NCBI GenBank assembly: GCA_001599975.1 | Contig: BCIO01000001.1 | Location: forward strand, 1,302,001 to 1,366,000 | Reading direction: 5' to 3' | Origin: Cystobasidiopsis lactophilus | Taxonomy: Eukaryota; Basidiomycota; Agaricostilbomycetes; Agaricostilbales; Chionosphaeraceae | DNA: 64,000 bases | Shown: piece after piece, positions 19,341-28,851 of the stretch | Numbering within the stretch: position 1 is the stretch's first letter | Layout: each line of letters starts with the position of its first letter | Translations under genes and position numbers: made by a program | Notes under the pieces: generated by a model | Databases searched by the model: none | What the model saw: only the letters and a program-made list of their open reading frames with translations | What the model was told of the DNA's origin: nothing

Positions 19341-21153
19341 ATGGCGACAATGAAAGCAGCTAGATTTTATACTGCTGGCGACGTGCGCGTCGAGACTGTC
19401 CCAGTGCCGGCCGTCAAGGACGGATATCTTTTGATCGAAGTCAAGTTCTGTGGCATCTGCGGCTCAGGTGGGTCTTGGCGGGTTCTTCAGTGCAATCTGA
19501 CATTAATGGAGCTAGCTTAGACTTGCATGAGTACGAGCGAGGCCCTCAATTCACCCCGGGGAAATGCGCACACATCTCGTTCGGGGAGACTGTGAGCCAA
19601 ATCCTCATTTGAACAGTAGTGTGTTCTAAGCTGAAGGCGTGCCTTTCACACAGCTACCTATCACTCTGGGCCATGAGTTCTCAGGCGTGGTGACCGAAAT
19701 TGGTGGCAAGGTCGATGCCAAATGGACCAAGGGCACGCGTGTGGCGGTGGAAGCTGTTACCGGCTGCCAGACCTGCGCAGAATGGTGATTCTATCTCTTA
19801 TGTTCATGGTTGTTCTCGCACTAACACAGCATCCAAGCCTCGAAGGGCACAATAACGTGTAAGCCTTTTGATCCTGTTGGTCCGAACAAGGAAGCGACGT
19901 TGAGATTGGCCGCAGATGCCAAAATGTTGGCTTCATGGGCATTTCTGGCAGTGGAGGGCTGGCCAAATATGCTCTCGTTCCGCAACGTTTGATTCATAAG
20001 CTGCCGGTACGTGTTTCCTCAAAGACTACCCACTCTGACCTGAACCTCCCCTCTATCTGGCGTTCCAGGACAATGTGTCGTGTATGTCCTCACCTCTTCT
20101 TTTCCCGGGCAGCTAGATCGTGTCTGACATCCGATGCAGTTGAAGCGTGAGTAGAGCTTTGATGGCAACCTGCTTGGGCTGACCGCGTTCTGCTCAGTGG
20201 CGCCATGGTAGAGCCACTGTTAGTTATTTTCGATTCCAGAGCTTCAGCTACCCGTGTGTTAAAAATTCAATGCGGCACTTAAGCGCCACCGCCTTCCATG
20301 CAATGAGGCTAAGCGGCATCAAGGCCGGAGAGACTGCTCTTGGTGAGAGGACCAAGATCGAGGGTTAACGAACCTCATGGTCCTTGATACAGTTCTCGGC
20401 GCTGGACCTGTTGGAGCTTTGCTCATCAAATGCCTTCGCGCGTTGGGAGCCGGCTGGATTGTGAGTGTCCGACGCTCACCTTCGCGGACCCTGTTCGATA
20501 CCATGGCCAGGCTGTCTGTGAACCCTCAGCAGTGCGGGCAAAAGCCGCCACATCCCACGGTGCTGACCTGGTGAGCACTTTTGGGGGCGCATAGCGCGCA
20601 CCCTCACTTAAGCGATGGGTTCGCCAGGTGATCGACCCTCGAAAGGACGACGTCGTCGCTCTGTGCAAAAAACACACTGAAGGACGCGGTGTGCATGTAG
20701 CTTTCGACTGTGCCGGTGTAGGTCGATCGTCTCGCTGGAAAAGAACCGAACGCCAATTCGATTCCTGTCAATCTCATCAGGTCCAGAGCACCGTCGATGC
20801 GGCCCTCGGTGCCACTCGTCCCTACGCCACCATCTTTAACATCGCGGTCTGGGGTGATACGCCGCCTCGAGTGAACCTCAACGCGCTCCTTCTGGGCGAG
20901 AAACGGTATTTAGTGCGCGCGCCCCTTGCCTCAGCGCGAAGTCTGCCTGATGTACTTTCTTGGGCAGGGCGGCATTGGTTATCTGGGCGAGTATCCGACG
21001 CTCATAGAGTGGCTCGCGTCTGGCAAACTCGAAGTCGACTCTCTGGTCACCGCTAAAATCACGCTAGACGAAGTTAAAGAGAAGGGACTTGAGGCATTGA
21101 TGGGCCCCGAGAAGGAAAAGCATATCAAGATCCTGATAGACTGTCAGACGTAG
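19341..21153 (+). CDS. Zinc-dependent 2,3-butanediol/sorbitol-type dehydrogenase, copy 2, with microexons
   Basis: Tandem paralog of the preceding gene, with the same reaction class. Start MATMKAARFYTAGDVRVETV. Zinc ligands are kept (CGICGSDLHEY, LGHEFSG), and the structural loop GCQTCAECLEGHNNVC is complete once the intron after CAE ends at CCAAG (19851). The fold motif is VLGAGPVGALLIKCLRALGA and the end is KEKHIKILIDCQT. Thirteen introns are inferred against eight in copy 1. Between the codons for HKLP and ATAFHAM the coding sequence is cut into exons of 13 (20069-20081), 7 (20140-20146) and 21 bases (20198-20218), which join to encode DNVSFEAGAMVEPL exactly as in copy 1. The enzyme should be functional if spliced correctly. 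Confidence 0.88.
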
Positions 21154-21271
21154 AGGTATGGCTACAAGCTGCAGCCTGCAGGCCGATTTTAAAGCAGTCC
21201 CACGTGAAATGGTCCATCACGCGGCGATGCGTCTTCCGCTATCAAGGTTTGAGGGTTTTCCGTAGACCGCC

Positions 21272-23399
21272 ATGGAGTTTCCGTCACACAAGGCCAGTTC
21301 CAGCCAAAGGACACCGCGCAAGTCGCCCAGGCGAGTCCAGGAACCGCCCTCTCCAGAGGCATTGTGAGCGATTGAACACCAAAACACTCGCGTGTTGTTG
21401 CTTTTCGTTTTTGGTCGCTAAGAGGGCCCACGACGTGCAGGGACCCTGACCGACTTTCCGCTCTGAGCAGGGAAGAGCTGGAGCAACTTTTGGTGACAGC
21501 AAACGCCGCCATCAGGGCCAAAGAGCAAGGTCAGCCCCTTTTCACATGCGCATTGCTGTAACACCCCCTCACCGAACGTGTTTGCCAAAGATCTCAATAT
21601 TGTGGCCTCCGTGGGCAAAAGCTTGCTCGCCCACAACAACGAGTTGAGGGCCAGACACGACTCCCTCAGCCTCAAAGTCCAAGGAGGCCGCCTGACCTCT
21701 GTCTCTCGCCTGCGCGCCCCTTCCCTTGTGCTCTCCCCCAGCGTCGCCCAGCTCGTTGGATTGGAAGCTAGCACGAGCAAGCACCTCGAAAAGGACGATA
21801 GCAAACGCAACAAGTCGATTGAAGACTGGACGGACGAGGATGAGGGTGGCAGCACCCTCACGGCCCCCGTCTCGCCCACCGCGCGCTTTCGCACTCGGCA
21901 CAGAGTGGCCTCTCGCGCTTCCATCTCCTCCATGTCCGACTTGGTCATTCCCGTCGGCCCTTCGCCCGAGTCGCTTCAAGCTTTGAACGACCTCAACCAG
22001 GAGCTCACCGCGCAGATCGAGGAGCTCCAAGCGGAGACGTCCAAAGTCGAGCTGAACGGCAAAAAGAAGCTTCGCAAGCTGAACAAGGAGCTGGCGGGCC
22101 TGCGCCAAGAGCTGGACCGCGCGCTGCAAAAGAACGAGGAGCTCCAAGCCAAAAGGGGCTTCGTCGCCAGTCAGGCCGGTTCCGAGGCTGGCAGCATGAC
22201 CCCTACCACTCCATTCAAAAGGCTGCCGTCCGAGCAGTCCTCCTCGAGCTTGTCGTCCGAGTACAAGGAGCACACCCAGGACCTGGGCGCCTTCAGGCTG
22301 ATCCCGACGGACCATGATGACGACCACGTACCAACTGACCAAGACGAAGACCACGGCCGGTCTCCTATCGCGAGCTACTCCAGCTTGGTCGGCGGCGAGG
22401 ATGCGGACACGCCGATGCGCCCTTATTTGGCTTCGCGCCTGTCCGGCGACTTTGCCGCCTCGCTCTCGCTGGCCCAAGAGAACACGGAGCTGGTGGTGCA
22501 GCTGAGCAGCAAGATTGCCGAGCTAGAGGAGACGAACAACGCGATTGCCTCGCAGAAGGAGGACCTGGACGGCAAGCTCTTCCGGGCCGAGATGGAGCTG
22601 AGGGAGCTGAAGAAGGCGTACGACGAGCTGGAGGCGGCGGCTCTGAAGGATGCTGGAAAAGGGGTTGGCTGGAACGAACGCAAGGGCTTGATCGGCTGGA
22701 CCGCTGAGGTCAGTGCCACATTCCCTTTGCTCCAGCAATGTCTCGTCGATGCTGAATTGTGGGCGCGTGAACAAACAGCCAAACGAAGTCCAGATCAAGA
22801 CGACCATGTCTGCCTCCAACTCGGACTCGTCTCTGGCCAGCGTGGCCTCGTCGACCAGCCTCTACTCGCCAGTGAACCACGACCGGTACTTGAACATGAC
22901 CATGTTCGATGCCGACATCTCACCCTCTGCGGCCGCCTCGCCCTCCATGTCTCGCATCTCCCCAGGCTCCACCCTGTTGCGTCGTTCGTTGGGCAGCGAG
23001 TTGGGCGACGCCACCGCCGCCTTGGACGACCTCACCTTCGGCTTTGGCTCTGGCTCGGTCACCCCCATGCGCCGCTCGTCCATGTCGCTGGAAGAGATGA
23101 ACGCCATTGCCGGCCCAGACGAGCCAGAGGTGGACGACGACTTTGAGCACTTGCAAGAGGGCACGAAGTCGGTCGACTATTGGCCCTTAGCCCTCCGAGC
23201 CCGCTACCGCCCTTCGATGGTCCTCAACAGGCTGGCCGTGCGCACCGTTGACTGGGCCGTCTTCTTCTTCATCTGGGCCAGGTTCTTCGTCATCCTCTCT
23301 TTCGCCATCTACTCCAGCTTGCGCAAAGGACCCCAGATGCTCCGAATCACCAACGGCCACCACGCCTCCTCCATCGCCGCCGCCAAGAAGCGCTCTTAA
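21272..23399 (+). CDS. Coiled-coil protein with C-terminal membrane anchor
   Basis: Predicted tail-anchored scaffold or tether. Exon 1 starts MEFPSHKASSSQRTPRKSPR; exon 2 has DRLSALSREELEQLLVTANA. The third, long exon begins DLNIVASVGKSLLAHNNELR, resembling the start of HAP1/TRAK-type or other adaptor coiled coils. Long heptad segments follow (SLQALNDLNQELTAQIEELQ..., NTELVVQLSSKIAELEETNN...), separated by Ser/acidic linkers. After a further intron there is a Ser-rich, probably phosphorylated region, then RPSMVLNRLAVRTVDWAVFF and a hydrophobic stretch (FIWARFFVILSFAIY) about 40 residues from the basic end (AAAKKRS). Such a layout suits a motor adaptor or organelle-positioning factor. The family is not identified with certainty. 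The minus-strand 302-codon frame over exon 3 is a shadow. Confidence 0.75.
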
Positions 23400-23632
23400 G
23401 CACTCTCACACTCTCATTTTTTAGCATCTCATCCAAACATCTTCGCATTTTGAAACTTTGTATTTTGTCATCTCTCTGGCCTCAAAAGGGTCGTGTGCGC
23501 ACTGTCGTTCTGTATATAGTTTGAATTCTTCGTAACGAAATGAGTCTTGCATTGTCGGACATGATGTGAGGATGGAAAATTAAGAGCGAGAGGGCGATAT
23601 AAAAGTACAAAGACGACCCAAGACGACCCTTC

Positions 23633-24528
23633 TATCTGAACTTGCTCCAGAGCACGGCCAGGCTGTAGGAGCATACAAAAGATCCATCAGAATTTGTAAA
23701 ATGAGCTGATTGAGTAGCCCGGGCGACCTACATGAGGAGGACGAGGACAGTGATGATGAGGCCGGTGACGATGCGCTGTTGATACATTCTAAATCAAGTT
23801 GAAAGGCCATCTTCCGCCGATCAGCATTCACCCTGGTCTCGCCAGCATAAAGAGAGAGAGAGGGACGAGGACGCACTTGCGGATCATCTTGCCCAGCGTG
23901 CCCGACGCGCGGTCGATGCCCCTGTCCGCATCCTGCAGCCTGTCCCTGGTGTTCTGGATCTGCTCCCTCTGCCCCCTCAGGTTGCCCAAGATGCCGGCCC
24001 CTAGGTCCTCGGTCTCTAAAGCGAGGCGGTGCGAGTCCTCGAGGCGGCGGGACGAGTCTTGCAGCTTGTCGGTGCCGGACAGCAGGCGGTTGCGCTGAGC
24101 CTGGGTGGTGTCGCCCATCTCGGCTGACGATTCGTCCTCTGCGAAGGAGGTCCCGCCGCCTAGGAGGTCGGACCGGTCTAGGGAGGTGAGCGTCTGCTTC
24201 TGTGACGCTCTCACCTGGTTTAGACTTGGTTCGCAATGGCTAGAGTAAGGTGACAACGTACGATATCGGCCTTGCGCTTGGCCAGGTCCGCCTTGTAGCC
24301 GCGCAGCTTGACTTGCAGCTTGGCCTTTGCGCTGCGGTCGCCAATGGACTGGACCTCAATCTCCATCTGGCTCACAATCTCGTCCGCCTCCTCCAGCTCC
24401 ATCTCGACCCGCCTCAACACGGCCTTGCGCTGCTCGGCCCGCCCTTGCTTGGCGTCGCTGTCTACTTTGGCAGAGATGCCGGACAGCAGCTGGCGCAGGT
24501 CCGCGTCGTACGAGTCGAACAGCTCCAT
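23633..24528 (-). CDS. VTI1: Vti1 v-SNARE (Qb-SNARE)
   Basis: SNARE for Golgi-endosome-vacuole fusion. The N-terminal three-helix (Habc-like) domain is MELFDSYDADLRQLLSGISA... with LEEADEIVSQMEIEVQS and KLRGYKADLAKRKADI. The SNARE motif follows: TDKLQDSSRRLEDSHRLALE, then GAGILGNLRGQREQIQNTRD, where the Gln in RGQRE is the zero-layer Q, then RGIDRASGTLGKMIRK. After an intron come a C-terminal membrane anchor (RIVTGLIITVLVLLM) and the end LAVLWSKFR. Four exons or so, with short introns near 24250-24190, 23875-23800 and 23730-23670. Length and order match Vti1 (about 220 residues). It is divergent from the prefoldin gene. Confidence 0.93.
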
Positions 24529-24860
24529 TCCTGCTCGCGGGCCCTTTTGAGTCTCTGGCAACAGCAGTGACTAGTGTAAAGGCGGCGACGAACCGGGACT
24601 GGAATCCATTTGCTGCCGCTGTGAGAAAGGAACTCCACGTCGACGTTGCGGCTCAAGCCACGACAGCCTCAAGCCACGACAGCCAACTTTGCCCTGCTTC
24701 GAGTGCCGCGTCGTGACTTGTGACTCTTCAATAGCGCTCGTGAGACGCCCTGCTGCTGCCTCTAGCCCGCATGCCCTGGCTGAAGGCTTTGATGTGGTCT
24801 CCTCTCAGATCTCGACAGCCCTGCCCAACTTTTGTCCTGTTCCCTCCCTGCCTTGCCAAC
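24529..24860. promoter_or_regulatory. Divergent promoter between VTI1 and prefoldin 6
   Basis: A 332-base shared upstream region. A direct repeat of AGCCACGACAGCC occurs twice in tandem near 24656-24682. No clear TATA box. Housekeeping-type bidirectional promoter (inference). Confidence 0.4.
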
Positions 24861-25523
24861 GATGGACTTGGAGCAAATAGACGCCCAGTTAAACGAGGCC
24901 ACTTCCATCTACCAATCCCTCCAAAATGGTGCGAAGCTCCCGCCTGCCTTTGGAAAGTTGGAAAGCGGTCTCAAGCGAAGTGACCGCGCACAGAACTCTC
25001 TGGGCATATCGAGACCCGCCAAACTTTGTCAGCGCAGTTGACGGAAAACCAGAATGTCAAAAAGGTTCGTTGTAGGCCACCACTAGCTGTCGAATCCCTG
25101 GAAGCTTAGAGCCGCCTGCTCAACAGGAATTCAATCTGTTGACGCCTAATAACACCATTTTCAAGCTGGTGCGTTTCTTCTGCCACTTAGCCGTTCTATT
25201 TGGTTGACTACACAGGAGCGTCCACAGATTGGGGGCTGTTTGATCAAACAAGACCAGACGGAAGCGAAGACGGACGTGGACCGCCGGATTGACTTTATCT
25301 CCTCCGAGCTGTTCGTGCCCTTCTCCTTCCTATCCATGCTCTTGGATTTTGTTTTTGATGTGGCGCTCACAGAGGAAAATTGGACGCCAACATCAAGTCG
25401 GTGCAAGAGAAGGCCGAGGTGGCTAAGCTTGAGATCGTCCGCTTGCAGCAGGAGCTGCAGCAAAAACAGCCTGGTGGTGGTCAGCAGCAGCAGCAACAAC
25501 AAGTGGGGACGATAGCAGCATGA
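24861..25523 (+). CDS. YKE2: Prefoldin subunit 6
   Basis: Beta-type subunit of the hexameric prefoldin chaperone that hands actin and tubulin to CCT. Exons: MDLEQIDAQLNEATSIYQSL (first helix), then LSGHIETRQTLSAQLTENQN with VKK, then EFNLLTPNNTIFKL, then ERPQIGGCLIKQDQTEAKTD with VDRRIDFISSE, then KLDANIKSVQEKAEVAKLEI and VRLQQELQQKQPGG. The family signature LTEN..VKKEF.LL......KL....LIKQD..EA...V..RI..I is complete. About 125 residues, the usual length. The C-terminus is a glutamine run followed by VGTIAA, an unusual but harmless-looking tail. Four introns. The stop is at 25521-25523. Confidence 0.9.
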
Positions 25524-25793
25524 TCGATGGGCGTACCACTTGAGGGAAAGGGATGAAGGTCAAGAGCTGGCTTTCGTTTCTCGCCCTTTTTTGAGGCTGC
25601 CGTCTCGCGGCATTGTAATCATTAGATATACATCAACAACTAGAAGCCGCCACATCGCCACAGGCTTGACTACAACGCCTTTTGTGACGCTTCTCAGACC
25701 TTTGACCTTCGACGACGGCGTGCCCCCTTTGCTCTTTTTGTGTTGTCTTTCCGTGATCGAGTTGCGCTCTAGGTACCCAGTCTGATACCCGAA

Positions 25794-27140
25794 ATGTGCC
25801 CCCATACCTCCCAAGAGCCCCGTCGAGTGCGTCCATTTTGGGGCCCAAACAATCGACATAATTTTGAGTTCTCAATTGTCACTCCTGCAGTGCTGCTACC
25901 CGGCCTGCGCAAAGGTAGAAGGAGAGAAGAAGATGAAGAGGTGCACTAAGTGTCTGACCTGCGTGAGTTTCCACGTCTTTTGGTGAGGCTTGGCTCAGGC
26001 GCGCTTCCAGCATTACTGCGACGCCGGTTGCCAGAAAGCCGACTGGAAATCGCGCCACAAGGTCACATGCGTTGAGAAAGGTCCTGTTCAAGGCCGTCAC
26101 AATGTTCAAGGCCGTCACAAAGGCCGGACCGGCATCGTTGTGAGCACAGCCAATCCCCTCTTTCCGATTTGTGGATTGGCTGATCATGCTCGCACCAGTG
26201 CAACAACTGTGAAAAGCCCGAAGAGGAAGCGGCAGCCTTCTTGTGCTGTAGCAATTGTTGGCACGATCGCTATTGCTCGCGCGAATGCCAAAAGCAGCAC
26301 TGGAAAATCCACAAGAAAATGTGCGCTGTGCTCTCAGCCGGCCTCAATGATCCGTCTAGCGGGGATTTCCCAGAAGCTTGGGCCGGACCCCGTCACAAAA
26401 CACTGAAACGCCAGCTGGTGGAGTTCAGGCAGCATTAAGTATCACGTCCTGCTCTATAAAACTCTCCTTGAAGGTCTTCGCCTCCACGAACTGCGCAAGC
26501 CTGCAGAGTTCGCCGTCCTTGATCACGGTGTCCTCGTCCACTTGACTCTCAGGTCGGATGTCTCGCCCGATACGGACGCTTGCGGCCTTTTCCTGATCGA
26601 CAAGCTTGAACGCTGTCTTTTGAAGGATCTTGGGAACTACATCGTCCCAACGAGTAATGATGTCGACTACAAAAGACGCATTAGTGCAATGGGAGCCGTC
26701 GCTTCGGCATACTGCTTTCTGGTATGTGGGCAAGTGCGTACTGTCTTTGGGACCTACCACCTTGGCCCGCAATCTTCGACTGACCAGCCCTAACACTCGA
26801 TCTATCTTCGCAGGGCGTCGTAGGAGCTGAAGTTCCCTTGTTCGCTGAGGATTGGGAGGCTCCAGACCTTTCTCCGGGCATCATGACCTACATGGCAAAG
26901 AAAATCGTAGCCGAGGGTCGAGGTAAACCCTTCCTTAGATCCCTTGATCGAATACAATCTCACGCTATTGGCCATCTTGCAGGCGCCCAGGTAAGGTCAA
27001 CTCGCATCCATTCACAACATCGCTTAGATCCAGACGTCCTCGCGCAGACCATTATGGACTTGCAGAACTATGGCCGCGTCATTTTTCAAAATCCTTCTGA
27101 ATTGGCGTTGCTCGCAGAAGCGATCGCCACCTGGGATTAG
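25794..27140 (+). CDS. Protein with two MYND zinc fingers
   Basis: Probable protein-interaction or transcription cofactor. Exon 1 (MCPHTSQEPRR) splices to CCYPACAKVEGEKKMKRCTK, then ARFQHYCDAGCQKADWKSRH with KVTC: the first MYND finger. A linker contains an 18-base tandem repeat (26086-26121, coding QGRHNV then QGRHKG). The second finger is CNNCEKPEEEAAAFLCCSNC, then RYCSRECQKQHWKIHKKMC. The C-terminal part (YHVLLYKTLLEGLRLHELRK, VDYKRRISAMGAVASAYCFL, DPDVLAQTIMDLQNYGRVIF) has no SET domain, so this is not a SMYD methyltransferase. It ends LLAEAIATWD. Both fingers keep the Cys/His pattern. The joints after SAGLNDP and AEGR are inferred from phase. Confidence 0.75.
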
Positions 27141-27371
27141 CGACCTTGCGTTGGACAGAGGGCCTTGAGGCACGATTGAACCCGGTCTCTCGTGCGCTTT
27201 GACGAACTTCAATTTCACGTCAGCTTGTCTTTGCAATATCCGCAGGCTTTCAAATTGCAATGAGAGTGGCCAGACCAGCAAGAAGTCGAGAGGACCACGC
27301 GCCCTCTGAGTCTCGCTTGGGACACTCCGCTCGCCATGTTGCTCCTATCCTTTTTGCCACCGCCTGCCAAT

Positions 27372-28783
27372 ATGGATTTACCAATAGTCAACCTTGATAC
27401 TTGGCTTCTCGATCCCACTTCGCCAGAAGCCCAGCAGGAAGCGCGCAAGACAGCCGACGCCTTGAAGGCTTTCGGCGCCTGTTTGGTCAAGGACGCGCGG
27501 GTGACCGAAGCTGACAACCAAAGCTTCCTGGACTTGATGGAGGACTATTTTGCCCAAGACCAAGCCATCTTGCAAGCCGACAGTACGTGTTCTGGCTTCG
27601 CCTTTCATCGCGCGCCGAGGGATTCTGATGTGCTGGGCAGCTCGACCGGAATTACACTTTCAAGTGGGCGCCACGCTCGAGAACACGGAGAAGCCAGTGT
27701 GCTCCGTCGATGGGGACTGCAAGAACATCATCGCTGCGCTAGAACCCGCTGAGAGGCCGCTCGACTTGCTCCAGACTTTCCGAGATCCCAAATGCCGCTT
27801 CTTCTACCGTAAGACTTCTTCTTCTTCTTTGTATCCAATGAGCGATATGGACTGACGAGAATGGTGAAAAAGGGATGGTGCATGTGCCAGAAGGGGAGAA
27901 ACCAGAGATGGAGAACGTCCTGCCCGACGCCTTCCCCGACTGGGAGGCCAGGATGAACAAATGGGGCTCTCAGATGAAGGCTGGCGTGGAGGGAGTGGCT
28001 GAGATGCTGGCTGCTGGGTTGGGCTTGGACAAAGAGACGTTCGTAGACGCTGGGGCATTTGGCCACCATCTCTTAGCGCCGACCGCCACCGACTTGGCCA
28101 AGTATGGCAGGCTTAACGATATCTACGCCGGCTTCCATTCCGATTTGAACTTTCTGTTCGTGCTCTCTTTCCTTCCCCTCGACGAAGTTTTTTCTCATTG
28201 GAAGTGCGCAACAGAACGATCCATGGCAAATCTCGCTATCCTGGCTTGCACATCTGGGCTCGCAACACTGGCAAGCGCTTAAGAGTGAAAGTTCCGGATG
28301 GCCACCTTTTGGTCCAGACCGGCAAGCAGCTGGAACACTTGTCGGGAGTGAGTGGCCTGCCATTGGCAGCTTGTTGACCATATCTCATTCTAGAAACAGG
28401 GAGTGAGCATCGAGCACCTGTCCTTAATTAGCATGGAAAATACTTATGAAAGCGAGAGCAGACCTTCCTGGCTGGCTTCCATGAGGTGGTGTGCACAGAA
28501 GGCACTCTCCAGGCCGTCGAGCGCACTCGGATAGAGAAACCTGGTCGACCACTCATTCGCATCTCTTCCAGTAAAGCTTCACTCCATTACTGGCAGAACT
28601 ACAAGCTAATGTGGGGAATAACAAGCCTTCTTCTGGCACCTGTCACCCGAATTCCATCTAGAGCCACTGCCGATGTTCAAGACGCCCGATACTGCTGCAG
28701 AGATCGATCGCAAGTATCCTGCGATGCCGGTGAGGGAACAAGTGCACCGGGCTTTGCAGCAGATTGCCTTGGCACAGGCGTGA
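27372..28783 (+). CDS. 2-oxoglutarate/Fe(II) oxygenase of the isopenicillin N synthase family
   Basis: Soluble oxygenase; substrate unknown. The N-terminal DIOX_N-like start is MDLPIVNLDTWLLDPTSPEA, with a KAFGACLVKD strand. The catalytic part has the HxD iron motif in GFHSDLNFLTIHG, then YPGLHIWARNTGKRLRV and LLVQTGKQLEHL. The distal iron His is in GFHEVV, and the 2-oxoglutarate-binding RxS is in PLIRISS. The tail FFWHLSPEFHLEPLPMFKTP is typical of fungal members. It ends VHRALQQIALAQA. About six introns. The ATG at 27372 is preferred over an in-frame ATG 36 bases upstream because it begins on the conserved P-x-V-D/N-L strand. It is convergent with the Pol I gene, 68 bases apart. Confidence 0.85.
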
Positions 28784-28851
28784 ATTGTATGAATTTGCGA
28801 TGTTCTAGTATGATTGATGCATTTGGGTATGGAACGAAAGGCTTGGTATGC

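Noticed and set aside
19800-19860. Apparent loss of spacing in the structural zinc loop of dehydrogenase copy 2
   Set aside because: The distorted loop appears only with the acceptor CACAG. Using the acceptor CCAAG a few bases later gives CLEGHNNVC, the normal zinc loop.
21569-22477. A 302-codon minus-strand open frame
   Set aside because: A shadow of the third exon of the coiled-coil gene. The plus strand has heptads and joins cleanly to the upstream exons; the minus frame is Gly/Arg-rich without domain signal.
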